Shown piece by piece: positions 1 to 6,565 of a DNA stretch of 11,977 nt. The notes beneath the pieces are model-generated. The model did not search any database. It had not been told where the DNA came from and saw only the letters and a program-made list of their open reading frames with translations. A program made the position numbers and the translations under genes. Positions within the stretch are counted from its first letter, which is position 1; each line of letters begins with the position of its first letter. This DNA comes from Candidatus Rokuibacteriota bacterium (GTDB lineage Bacteria > Methylomirabilota > Methylomirabilia > Rokubacteriales > CSP1-6): the NCBI GenBank assembly GCA_003221435.1, contig QHRS01000026.1, positions 1 through 11,977 of the forward strand. Direction: 5' to 3'.

Positions 1-8
1 CTCTGAGC

Positions 9-82
9 CGTGACAGCGGTTGTACGTCGCAGGGACGAGAAACCGAGGCGGCGACGCAGATGGGCCCGTGGGAGCGGCCTGG
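9..82 (+). repeat. Intergenic repeat, copy A (inverted partner at 9103-9177)
   Basis: This 74-bp stretch matches the reverse complement of 9103-9177 at about 65 of 75 aligned positions, with one single-base gap. The first 22 bases are identical, and so is the final block ending in GGGAGCGGCCTGG. Copy A ends six bases before the stop codon of the ABC ATPase gene and points into that gene's 3' end. No start codon or ribosome binding site follows it in its own orientation, whereas copy B leads straight into the SDR start. It therefore looks like a displaced or truncated copy of a 5' leader, or a member of a dispersed intergenic repeat family. Confidence 0.85.
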
Positions 83-87
83 CCGCA

Positions 88-1176
88 TTATTCGGATGGC
101 AGGAGCACGGCCGTTTCCGAGCTGATCTCCACGCGTACGTCGTCGCCGAGCCGGAAGATGTGACTCGCCCCGATCGCCGGCAGCTCCACCCGCAGCTTCG
201 CCCCGCCCCCGATGTCGACCTCGTATATGTGGCGCGTGCCCTCGAAGGCCCGGAGCGCGACCGTCCCCGGGAAGCCGGGGGCGCGCGCCAGGGCCGCTTC
301 CACCATGCCGAGCGACTCGGGTCGCATGCACAGGAGACCCTGCGCGCCCGAGCGCCACGTGCCCTCGGCGGCAATCGGGACGCGCGGGCCCCCGGGCGAC
401 TCGACGACCACGCCGGTATCGCGGACCTCCACGACCCGGACCGGCAGGAGGTTCGCGGAGCCGAGCGCCTCGGCGACCGAGCGGTTTCGCGGGCGCCAGT
501 ACAGCTCCGGGGGCTCGCCGACCTGGACGACGCGGCCATCGACGAGCACCGCGATGCGGTCGGATAGCGCAAGCGCGTCGGCAGCGTCACGCGTGGCGTG
601 CAGCGTCGTGACGGCGAGGTCCCTGTGCAGCCGGGCCAGTTCCAGGCGGAGCGCCTTGCGTGCGGTCGGCTCCAGATGCGCCAGCGGCTCGTCAAGCAGC
701 AGCACGCGGGGTTCGACGGCGAGCGCGCGCGCCAGCGCCAGTCGCCGCCGCTGCTCGAGTGCGAGCGCGGCGGGACGGAGCGCCTCGAGCCCGGTCAGTC
801 CGAGCCGCCCGATGACCACCGGCACGTGCCGGGCGATCTCCTCCCGGGCGGCGCCGCGCGCCCGCACGCCGAACGCGACGTGGTCGAACACGTTCACGTG
901 CGGCCACAGGGCGCCGTCCTGGAAGACGAACCCGATCCCGCGCCGCCCGGGCGGCGTCCGGGTGATGTCCTCATCGTCGATCAGCACGCGGCCTGCTCCC
1001 GGCTCAGCGAAGCCGGCGCAGAGCCGCAGCAGCATCGACTTGCCGGATCGCTGCGGCCCGACGATCGTGAAAAACTCCCCGGGGCGCACATGCAGGCTCA
1101 CCTCCTCGACGGGACCGTGCGAGGCGTCCCGCGCGCTCACGCCGTCCAGCCGCATGTCGACCAGGGGACGATTCAC
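88..1176 (-). CDS. ABC transporter ATP-binding protein (PotA/FbpC type) with altered catalytic motifs
   Basis: A 362-aa ABC ATPase with a C-terminal TOBE-like domain (about residues 240-360, containing MRPE at 284-287), the usual length and layout for Fe3+, thiamine, polyamine or sulfate importers. Walker A (GPQRSGKS, 40-47), the Q-loop Gln86 and Walker B (VLLLDEP, 158-164) are kept. The signature LSGGQ is replaced by LALEQ (138-142), the D-loop aspartate by Glu169, and the switch histidine of the usual THD by Arg196 (TRD). The flanking sequence (LALARAL) aligns cleanly, so no frameshift explains this. It may be a decaying gene, a slow ATPase, or one half of a heteromeric pair. The GTG start overlaps the stop of the upstream MFS remnant by 4 bp (GTGA). 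The only ABC permease in the window is 8.3 kb away at 9498-11126; that they work together is an inference. Confidence 0.9.
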   Translation of the reverse strand: MNRPLVDMRLDGVSARDASHGPVEEVSLHVRPGEFFTIVGPQRSGKSMLLRLCAGFAEPGAGRVLIDDEDITRTPPGRRGIGFVFQDGALWPHVNVFDHVAFGVRARGAAREEIARHVPVVIGRLGLTGLEALRPAALALEQRRRLALARALAVEPRVLLLDEPLAHLEPTARKALRLELARLHRDLAVTTLHATRDAADALALSDRIAVLVDGRVVQVGEPPELYWRPRNRSVAEALGSANLLPVRVVEVRDTGVVVESPGGPRVPIAAEGTWRSGAQGLLCMRPESLGMVEAALARAPGFPGTVALRAFEGTRHIYEVDIGGGAKLRVELPAIGASHIFRLGDDVRVEISSETAVLLPSE

Positions 1177-1319
1177 GCGGCGGTGTCTCCGCCACTGAGG
1201 CGCTGGATGTAGAAGGGAAGGCTCACGTAGGCGAAGGACCAGGCGAAGGTTCCGAAGAACAGGGCCAGCGGCACGACCGCCCGGCGGCGACTGATCTCGA
1301 CCAAGCGCCGGCAGTGCAC
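1173..1319 (-). pseudogene. MFS transporter N-terminal remnant (48 codons)
   Basis: From a GTG at 1319 the frame encodes 48 residues: a basic N-terminus (HCRRLVEISRRR) and then one hydrophobic segment of the kind VVPLALFFGTFAWSFAYVS, followed by LPFYIQRLSGG. This resembles the first transmembrane helix of MFS permeases, which normally continue for about 400 residues. Here the frame stops at TGA (1175-1173), overlapping the GTG of the ABC ATPase by 4 bp. An in-frame TGA lies seven codons upstream of the GTG, and there is no clear ribosome binding site. I read it as a truncated MFS gene joined to the ATPase gene. It could instead be a real single-span small membrane protein translationally coupled to the ATPase. 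Confidence 0.5.
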
Positions 1320-1352
1320 GAAATCAGACCGAGCGCGTCAACGTGCCGCGCG

Positions 1353-1371
1353 CAGACGGCGCCGCCGTCTG
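1353..1371 (-). terminator. Hairpin downstream of the STAS gene
   Basis: CAGACGGC and GCCGTCTG form a perfect 8-bp stem around a 3-nt loop, about 20 nt past the stop codon of the STAS gene on the minus strand. No T-run follows, so a classic intrinsic terminator is not shown. It may be a 3'-end stabilising hairpin or a weak terminator of the switch operon. Confidence 0.35.
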
Positions 1372-1391
1372 GCCGGACACGCGGGCACCGA

Positions 1392-1724
1392 TCACCAGGA
1401 CGCCACGGCCTCCTGACGGTCGGAGTGCACCGCCATCACCTTGATCAGGCGGGTCATCTCGAAGATCGAGCGGACATCCTCCTGGAGGCTGCACAGTTTC
1501 AGGTTGCCGCCGGCCGCCCGCGCCTGTTTCATCGCCGCGACGAGGGCGCCCAGACCCGAGCTGTCGACGTACGCGACCCGCGTCAGGTCCATGACCAGCT
1601 TCGACTGGCCTTTTTCGATCAGGTCGCTCAGTGTGCGCTTCATCTGATCCGCCGTCGCCATGTCGAGATCGCCCTTCGGGACTACAAGAGTCACGGCGCC
1701 TGTCTGCGTCACTTCGATGTCCAT
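1392..1724 (-). CDS. STAS-domain anti-sigma factor antagonist (RsbV/SpoIIAA type)
   Basis: A 110-aa single STAS domain, the usual length for this family. When unphosphorylated, such proteins bind the anti-sigma kinase and release its partner sigma factor or effector. The hallmark VDSSGLGAL lies at 53-61, with Ser55/Ser56 at the expected phosphorylation position. The middle is typical for the family (LVVPKGDLD, KLVMDLTRV). I chose the ATG at 1724 because a GGGGGA ribosome binding site lies just upstream and family similarity begins there; the frame is open to 1799, but the extra 25 residues overlap the kinase gene and look non-homologous. It follows the RsbW-type kinase gene by 23 bp in the same operon, so the kinase is its likely partner. 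Chemistry predicted: Ser phosphorylation by the kinase and dephosphorylation by the PP2C protein at 2266-3117. Confidence 0.92.
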   Translation of the reverse strand: MDIEVTQTGAVTLVVPKGDLDMATADQMKRTLSDLIEKGQSKLVMDLTRVAYVDSSGLGALVAAMKQARAAGGNLKLCSLQEDVRSIFEMTRLIKVMAVHSDRQEAVASW

Positions 1725-1747
1725 TTCCGGTCTCCCCCCTTCGTCTT

Positions 1748-2176
1748 CTATGCGGACCGCTCGGGGTTTGTCCCCGTCTGGTATTTCACCAGCGTCCACC
1801 GCGTCCCGCGCTCACGCGCGAGGTCGAAGCTGAATTCGTCGGCAAGGCGATGAGCGATGTAGAGCCCCAGGCCGTGCTCGTTGAGCTCGTCCAGGTTCGG
1901 CTCGTGATAGAGCGCCGGATCAAACGGCTTGCCGAAGTCCTCCACGTGGATGACCACGCCGTCCTCCCGTGACGCCACCGACACGTGTATGGGATGCCCC
2001 GCCCGGCCCCCGTAGGCGTGCTTGATCGCATTCGTCGCCAGCTCACCGACCGCAACCTGCAGCGCCGATCGCGCGTGGCTGTCGAGCCCGCGCACCGACA
2101 GCTGCTCGCCGAGCCACGAGCGCAGGCGAGCGAGCTCCGCGCTCTCGCTGGTGATCACGAGGGTGTCCGCCGTCAC
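1748..2176 (-). CDS. Anti-sigma regulatory factor, serine/threonine kinase (RsbW/SpoIIAB type)
   Basis: A 142-aa GHKL/HATPase_c domain. With the start at 2176, the N-box is ELATNAIKHAY (45-55, Asn49 for Mg2+), the G1 box is EDFGKPFDP (79-87) and the G2 box is HGLGLYIAHR (101-110). The family binds ATP, phosphorylates an STAS partner on serine and sequesters a sigma factor or other effector. The gene lies between a PP2C phosphatase and an STAS antagonist, so its STAS substrate is most likely the next gene. The start is uncertain: the GTG at 2176 has a weak GGGA upstream, and a GTG at 2227 would add 17 low-complexity residues (MDARAGGPRDHETGTRR). I prefer 2176 because similarity starts there. 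No sigma factor is nearby, so the regulated target is unknown. Confidence 0.9.
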   Translation of the reverse strand: MTADTLVITSESAELARLRSWLGEQLSVRGLDSHARSALQVAVGELATNAIKHAYGGRAGHPIHVSVASREDGVVIHVEDFGKPFDPALYHEPNLDELNEHGLGLYIAHRLADEFSFDLARERGTRWTLVKYQTGTNPERSA

Positions 2177-2265
2177 CCGTCGAGTCCCGGTCTCGTGGTC
2201 TCGAGGCCCGCCAGCGCGAGCATCCACGGCGCGTCAGTCGACACCCGGATGGCGCGCGGCCGCCC

Positions 2266-3117
2266 TCACGCCTTGAGCACGAGCAAGGTCGCGTCGTCGC
2301 GGAGGGATCCCCCTTGCCGCGCGCGGGTCTCGTCCAGCAGGGTCTGCGCGATGACCCTGGCCGGCTGGTCTGCGATGGCCCGGATGCGTTGGATCAGCGA
2401 CTGTATGGCGCGGGCGATCCCGCCGCCGTTCGGGTTTTCGATCACCCCATCGGTGCACATGACGACGAGGTCGCCGGCGGCGAGCGCGACCTCCTGCGCG
2501 TCGAACCGCGCGTCCTCGAACACGCCGACGACCGTCCCGCCGGCGTTGAGCTGCACCGGCTTCCGGCCGCGCTTGAGGAGCAACGGGGGCACGTGTCCCG
2601 CGTTCGACACCATGAGCCGGCGCCCCGCCCCGAGCGTCAGAACGGCGAACACCATCGTGACGAACATGCTCGGCGGAAGGTCGCGGCACAGCGCCCGGTT
2701 GACCTTCGCGAGGATGGCGCCGGGCTCGTCTTCTTCGCGCGCGGCGGCCCGGAACAGCGTCCGCGTCATGACCATGAGGAGCGCGGCGGGGATGCCCTTG
2801 CCCGAGACGTCTCCGACCACGATGCCCACGCCGCCGGGCATCGGGACGAAGTCGTAGAAATCGCCGCCGATGACCTTGGACGCCGCGAGCGCGACCCCGA
2901 TCTCGACTCCGGCGAGATTCGGCAAGGCCGGCGGCAGGAGCCGCGCCTGGATGTCGCGGGCCGTCTCGAGGTCGCGGCCGAGCTGGGCCACGTCTTCCGG
3001 CGACGCCCAGTCGCCGAGGACGTTCATCAGCGGCGCGAAGATCCGGGCCTTATCGCTCTGCTTCGGCTCAGGCAACCGTCGCCCCCGTGGTATGTCCCTG
3101 CTGCCAACAGTCAACAT
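2266..3117 (-). CDS. PP2C-family serine phosphatase (SpoIIE/RsbU domain)
   Basis: A 283-aa protein. A charged linker helix (LGRDLETARDIQARLLPPALP, about 46-66) typical of RsbU proteins precedes the SpoIIE phosphatase domain. Metal-binding aspartates are in GGDFYDF (84-90, Asp86), GDVSGKG (102-108, Asp103), CTDGVIE (221-227, Asp223) and LRDDATLLVL (272-281). The expected role is to dephosphorylate the STAS antagonist encoded two genes downstream, resetting the switch. The N-terminus carries no recognisable sensory domain (no PAS, GAF or receiver), so the input signal probably comes from a partner protein. I chose the ATG at 3117 because GGAGGT lies 10 nt upstream (3128-3133); in-frame starts also exist at 3144 (ATG) and 3165 (GTG). 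A TATACT at 3158-3153 would make the 3165 start impossible if it is the promoter. Confidence 0.9.
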   Translation of the reverse strand: MLTVGSRDIPRGRRLPEPKQSDKARIFAPLMNVLGDWASPEDVAQLGRDLETARDIQARLLPPALPNLAGVEIGVALAASKVIGGDFYDFVPMPGGVGIVVGDVSGKGIPAALLMVMTRTLFRAAAREEDEPGAILAKVNRALCRDLPPSMFVTMVFAVLTLGAGRRLMVSNAGHVPPLLLKRGRKPVQLNAGGTVVGVFEDARFDAQEVALAAGDLVVMCTDGVIENPNGGGIARAIQSLIQRIRAIADQPARVIAQTLLDETRARQGGSLRDDATLLVLKA

Positions 3118-3152
3118 CCGATCCGTCACCTCCGAACCCCGCATCAATTGCA

Positions 3153-3158
3153 AGTATA
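3153..3158 (-). promoter_or_regulatory. Candidate -10 element for the partner-switch operon
   Basis: TATACT on the minus strand matches the sigma70 -10 consensus at five of six positions and lies about 35 nt upstream of the preferred ATG of the phosphatase gene, with the GGAGGT ribosome binding site in between. No convincing -35 hexamer lies 16-18 bp upstream, so this is a weak call. A TTGACG farther upstream (3236-3231) has no good -10 partner. Confidence 0.3.
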
Positions 3159-3342
3159 GAGCCACGCCGACCCAACCCGAAAATCCCAGAAACGCCCGGC
3201 ATGACCGGCGCTAATGAGACACTTTCGGCCCGTCAAGACGTCATTTCCGTGACACGCTGGCTACATCCCTGGGCTGCCCCCCGGATATCCCATCGGCTCA
3301 CGGGTTCCAAGGCTCGAGTCGGCGGGGCTCGACGGCGGCGGC

Positions 3343-3357
3343 ACCGGCCGCGCCGGT
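3343..3357 (-). terminator. Short hairpin directly after the CMD gene stop
   Basis: ACCGGC and GCCGGT form a 6-bp stem around a 3-nt GCG loop, starting on the base after the TAA stop of the CMD/AhpD-like gene. No T-run follows. It may mark the end of the eight-gene run, but a 6-bp GC stem is easy to find by chance in DNA this GC-rich. Confidence 0.2.
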
Positions 3358-3918
3358 TTACGCGTCCCGGGGTGTCGGCGGAATGACGCAGAAGCCCTGG
3401 GCGTCGATCCCCAGCGCGGTGTTGAACTTGCTGCGGAAGTTCTCGAGCGCGATCGCCGCGGTCAGCTCGACGATCTGCGCCTCCGTGAAATGGGAACGTA
3501 CCCGGTCGAACAGCTCGTCGCTCACGCGCTCGCCGGTCGTCGTGACCCGCTCGGCGTATTCGAGCGCCGCGCGCTCCCGCGCGTCGAAGAGCGGGCTCGT
3601 GCGGGCCGATCCCACCTGGGCCACCTTGTCGGCCGACGCGCCCGCCCGCATCCCACGGGATGCGTTGATGTCAATTCAGAACGGGCAGCCGTTGATGAGC
3701 GCGACACGAAGATACACCAGTGCGAGGAGCTGGGGCTCGAGCAGCCCGGACCGGTCGAGGGCCGCCGCGAGGGCCTTCGCGGCCCGCATGATGCCCGGGC
3801 AGTGCGCCTGGACCTTCGTCGTGTTCAGGACGAAGCCGAACGCGTCCTGCTCTTTCGCGAACACCTCCTGGAGCACCGGGTCGGACCCGGGATCGTCGAT
3901 TTCCCGCACCCGCGGCAC
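3358..3918 (-). CDS. Probable selenocysteine-containing carboxymuconolactone decarboxylase/AhpD-like protein (in-frame TGA = Sec81)
   Basis: Read through one in-frame TGA (3678-3676), the frame gives 186 residues that match the CMD/AhpD-like fold on both sides of the TGA. The N-terminal half has FGFVLNTTKVQAHCPGIM (27-44) and LVYLRVALINGC (67-78); the C-terminal half has SPLFDARERAALEYAERVT and ENFRSKFNTALGIDAQGF. The redox motif is Cys78-Pro-Phe-TGA81, where relatives have CPFC. The downstream frame is the same frame, so no indel is involved. An fdhF-like SECIS hairpin follows at 3647-3664. The position equivalent to the AhpD active-site histidine is Asn85. I start at the GTG at 3918, where homology (MPRVREIDDP) begins and GGGGG lies about 8 nt upstream; the aldolase gene stops 5 bp before. 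Likely role: small thiol/selenol peroxidase or disulfide reductase. Alternatives are a sequencing error (TGC/TGT to TGA) or a pseudogene. Confidence 0.78.
3647..3664 (-). promoter_or_regulatory. Candidate bacterial SECIS hairpin
   Basis: Counting the U of UGA (3678) as 1, bases 15-20 (CGCATC) pair perfectly with bases 27-32 (GATGCG) around the loop CCGTGG (21-26). The loop contains G23 and U24, the positions of the SelB-contacting GU in the E. coli fdhF SECIS, and occupies the same six positions as that loop. Two more C-G pairs could form inside the loop, leaving CGTG or GT. The bulged U17 of fdhF is absent; here C17 pairs with G30. The hairpin lies within the coding sequence just after UGA, as bacterial SECIS elements do. 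Confidence 0.68.
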
Positions 3919-3923
3919 GGCGA

Positions 3924-4715
3924 CTACCCCCGAACCCGGCCGACGTCCTCGCGGAAGCCGGCCACCGCCGCAGCCGCGCCCTGCGCGACGAGGCTCGCAT
4001 CGGAGCAGAGCGTCACCATCTGATAGCCCCGCGCGTAGAGCGCCTGGGCCTCGTCCCAGCTCCGGCTGATCGTTCCGAGTGCGACCCCCGCGCGCTTGGC
4101 CGCGGTCTCGATCCGCGCGATGGCGTCCTGCACGTCGGGATGCCTGGCGTCGCCCAGGTGGCCGAGCGCGGCGGAGAGATCCGCGGGGCCGATGAACGCG
4201 ACGTCCACCCCCGGAACCTGCAGCATGTCGTCGATCTGCTCCACGGCTTCGGGTGTCTCGACCTGGACGATCACGAGCGTCTCGGTGTTCGCGCGCTTCC
4301 AGTACTCCGCCGTGAAGCGCCCGAACCCGGCTGCGCGGTGCGAGCCCGCGACGCCCCGAATCCCGTCGGGCGGGTACTTGCAGGCATGCACCGCGGCCTC
4401 GCATTCGACCCGGTTGCCAACCCACGGGATCATGACGCCGTGCGCGCCGAGATCCAGCACCCGCTTGATCACCGCGGGATCGTTCCACTCCACGCGGACG
4501 AGCGGGGTGGCGCGGCTACCCTGCATCGCCTGGAGCTGGCCGAGCAGCGTCTGGTAGTCACCGGGCCCGTGCTCCATGTCGACCAGCAGCCAGTCGAATC
4601 CCGCGTCGCCCATGATCTCGGCTGAGACCGGGCTGCAGAGGTGCAGCCAGGCGCCGACCGTCGGGTGGCCCGCTTTGAGTTCACGCTTGACGACGTTGTC
4701 GATCACCTGGCTCAT
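3924..4715 (-). CDS. HpcH/HpaI-family aldolase (class II, pyruvate type)
   Basis: A 263-aa TIM-barrel aldolase of the usual length for the 4-hydroxy-2-oxo-heptane-1,7-dioate / 2-keto-3-deoxy-L-rhamnonate aldolase family, which splits 2-keto-3-deoxy acids into pyruvate (or a related keto acid) and an aldehyde. Visible active-site features: DMEHG with His49 as the expected general base, LVRV with Arg74, the metal ligand Glu153 in VQVETPEA, and Asp179 in FIGPADLS. The MIPWVGN and YPPDGIRGVAG segments are also typical. Its ATG overlaps the stop of the M28-like gene by 4 bp (ATGA), and the CMD gene starts 5 bp after its stop, so co-translation is likely. The exact substrate cannot be told from sequence; aromatic-acid or sugar-acid breakdown are both possible. 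Confidence 0.92.
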   Translation of the reverse strand: MSQVIDNVVKRELKAGHPTVGAWLHLCSPVSAEIMGDAGFDWLLVDMEHGPGDYQTLLGQLQAMQGSRATPLVRVEWNDPAVIKRVLDLGAHGVMIPWVGNRVECEAAVHACKYPPDGIRGVAGSHRAAGFGRFTAEYWKRANTETLVIVQVETPEAVEQIDDMLQVPGVDVAFIGPADLSAALGHLGDARHPDVQDAIARIETAAKRAGVALGTISRSWDEAQALYARGYQMVTLCSDASLVAQGAAAAVAGFREDVGRVRG

Positions 4716-5677
4716 CTCGGGCCTCCCGCCGCGCCGCGCGAGAGCGCCGTCTCGAGCGCGGGCAATGAGTCCAACACCACCTCACCGACGATCTGCAGGC
4801 TCCGGGCCGACACGTGCCGGAGGGTATCCTCCGGCGTGTGCCACGGCGGGTAGTCGATGTCGATCACCAGCGCTGCCGGGATCTGCTCCTGCAGGAACGG
4901 CAGGTGATCGTCTTCGATCGCGACCGTGTCGGCGCCGAAGTGCTCACCGTACCCGAGCCGCCGCGCGCTGGCCCATACGACGTCGGCGAGCCACGGCGTC
5001 GAGTACGACTCGCGCCGGATGTTCAGCTGCGCGTCGCCGATCATGTCGACCACGAGCACGCCGCGCAGGCGGCGCAGCTCGCCGGAGCGCCGCAGCCCTG
5101 CGGCCATGTGGCGCGATCCGTACGTCCCGTCGGTGGCGCTCCAGGCCCGGCGCGCCTCCTCGCCGTCGAAGAAGGCAATCCAGTACGTGAACTCGCGGCG
5201 CGAACCTCCAAGCCGCCTCGCCAGCTCCAGCAGCAGGCCCGCGCTCGACCCGCCGTCGTTGGCCCCGAGAAATTTGAAGTTCGGGAAGAACTTGGTGTCG
5301 TAATGCCCCGCAAGCATGATGACCTCGTCACGCCTGCCGGGCACGACGGCGATGATGTTGCTCATCTTGATCGGCCCGTCGGGCGTCCGCGCCTGCCACC
5401 GGGACAGCCGCACGTCGAGCCCCGCCTTCCTCAGTTCGCCGGTGATGTACTCGCGGGCCTGCGCGAGGGCGGAGGAGCCCGCCGGCCGCGGGCCGAACCC
5501 GACGAGCCGCTCTACGTCCCGCAGGGCGGCCGCGCCATCAAACCGGAGCACCCCGTCCGCCGCCGGACGCGCGCCGCGCGCCTCGCCGCCGGTCGGCGCC
5601 GGTTCGCCTGCACACGCGGAGGGACCGGTCAGGCTGACCGCGACGAGCAGCAGCGCGAGTGCCGGTGACCGAATCAC
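4712..5677 (-). CDS. Exported M28-family metalloenzyme, glutaminyl-peptide cyclotransferase-like
   Basis: A 321-aa protein with a hydrophobic leader (about residues 4-19) ending near PSAC (19-22). Cys22 could be lipidated, but the -3 residue is Pro, so the lipobox is imperfect; export as a soluble protein is also possible. The M28 metal set is complete: His125 and Asp127 (GHYDTKF), Asp141 (GANDGGSSAG), Glu173/Glu174 (FFDGEEA), Asp211 (DMIGD), His280 (PPWHTPEDT). FFDGEEARRAWS followed by DGTYGSRHMA resembles animal-type glutaminyl cyclases more than plain aminopeptidases. It would therefore act outside the cytoplasm, either cyclising N-terminal Gln or trimming peptides. The GTG start overlaps the methyltransferase stop (GTGA), so it is coupled. 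Its frame stays open far upstream to 6490, but that part antisense-overlaps nothing useful and is a shadow of the methyltransferase. Confidence 0.88.
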   Translation of the reverse strand: MIRSPALALLLVAVSLTGPSACAGEPAPTGGEARGARPAADGVLRFDGAAALRDVERLVGFGPRPAGSSALAQAREYITGELRKAGLDVRLSRWQARTPDGPIKMSNIIAVVPGRRDEVIMLAGHYDTKFFPNFKFLGANDGGSSAGLLLELARRLGGSRREFTYWIAFFDGEEARRAWSATDGTYGSRHMAAGLRRSGELRRLRGVLVVDMIGDAQLNIRRESYSTPWLADVVWASARRLGYGEHFGADTVAIEDDHLPFLQEQIPAALVIDIDYPPWHTPEDTLRHVSARSLQIVGEVVLDSLPALETALSRGAAGGPR

Positions 5678-6528
5678 TTCACTCCCTTGGCGCCGTAGAA
5701 GTTCAGCGTCATGACGAACGCGCCGGAGCGCGCCAGCGCGCTCAGCGCACCCAGCCACTTCTGGGCCGCCGCCGCATCGACGATCCCGAGCTTGACCGCG
5801 TTCTCGGCGCGGCGCTCGAGGAATGCCTGCGTGTACGGCTCGAGCGTCGTGTCCTGGTAGACGTCGGTGCGCAGGCGCACGTGGCGCAGCCCGGCCGCGC
5901 GGAGCAGACCTGGAAGCCGCCGCCCGCTGAACGGTTCGGGGTAGATGCGTTCGGCGACCCCGTCGAGAATGCGGGCCGTGAGGCGGCGGTCGGGGTGCGC
6001 CAGCGCTACCGTGCCGAAATCCTGGTCCTGCACGCCGACGGTTCCGCCCGGGCGCGTGACGCGCGCCATCTCGGCGACGATCGCCTCGGGCGCGTCCACG
6101 TGGAGGAGCACGGTCACGGCGAGCGTGACGTCGAACCGCCCGTTCCTGAACGGCAGCTGGCCGCCGTCGCCGACGCGAAAGTCGATGCGCCCGCCCAGAC
6201 CGTGCAGGCGCGCGAGCCGCCGCGCGGCGCGCACGAACGCCCGGCTCGGGTCGACGGCGACGACACGGCCGCGGGGACCGACCATGCGGGCCAGGTCGCG
6301 CGAGACCACGCCGGAGCCGCTGCCGACTTCGAGCACGGTCGCGCCTGGCGACACGCGCGCAAGCCGGAGAAAACGCCGCCGGAGCCGGGCATGACTCGGC
6401 GTCTCCCCGCGCTCCTCGAGCCGCCGCACGAACTGCGCGGGGTCCGGTTGCGCATCGACGGCGCGGTAGGGGTCGATGGCGAGTCCGCACTCGATGGTCC
6501 GGGCGGTCATCGGACGTCGCGATTGCAC
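5674..6528 (-). CDS. Class I SAM-dependent methyltransferase (UbiE/COQ5-like fold)
   Basis: A 284-aa Rossmann-fold methyltransferase. Motif I is VLEVGSGSG (65-73), the acidic ribose-binding residue is Asp93 in VVAVDPS, the next acidic position is Asp121 in VGDGGQLPF, motif II is RFDVTLAVTVLLHV (131-144) and motif III is VTRPGGTVGV (158-167). The C-terminal third (about 180-284, ending MTLNFYGAKGVK) resembles small-molecule methyltransferases; the substrate is not recognisable. The GTG at 6528 is the longest start, and an ATG at 6510 (MTARTIECG) is equally possible; neither has a good ribosome binding site. It begins 37 bp after the HAD gene stop, and its own stop overlaps the start of the M28-like gene by 4 bp. 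Confidence 0.9.
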   Translation of the reverse strand: MQSRRPMTARTIECGLAIDPYRAVDAQPDPAQFVRRLEERGETPSHARLRRRFLRLARVSPGATVLEVGSGSGVVSRDLARMVGPRGRVVAVDPSRAFVRAARRLARLHGLGGRIDFRVGDGGQLPFRNGRFDVTLAVTVLLHVDAPEAIVAEMARVTRPGGTVGVQDQDFGTVALAHPDRRLTARILDGVAERIYPEPFSGRRLPGLLRAAGLRHVRLRTDVYQDTTLEPYTQAFLERRAENAVKLGIVDAAAAQKWLGALSALARSGAFVMTLNFYGAKGVK

Positions 6529-6565
6529 GCGGCCCGAGAGAGGGTCCGCTCGCCTCTGGCTCGCA

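Noticed and set aside
1331..1341. GAGCGCGTCAA shared between 1331-1341 and the tandem repeat near 8278-8288
   Set aside because: An 11-bp match is expected by chance in 12 kb of such GC-rich DNA, and the flanks do not match.
3358..3651. A separate 97-aa gene starting at the ATG at 3651
   Set aside because: It is the same frame as the preceding CMD half and continues the family fold; no ribosome binding site is visible, and readthrough of the TGA explains both halves.
3919..4488. N-terminal extension of the CMD-like frame to 4488
   Set aside because: It lies inside the aldolase gene in another frame and looks random; family homology starts at the GTG at 3918.
5678..6490. N-terminal extension of the M28-like frame up to 6490
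   Set aside because: It overlaps the methyltransferase gene in another frame and is Arg/Ala/Pro-rich; the GTG at 5677 with a leader peptide is the sensible start.
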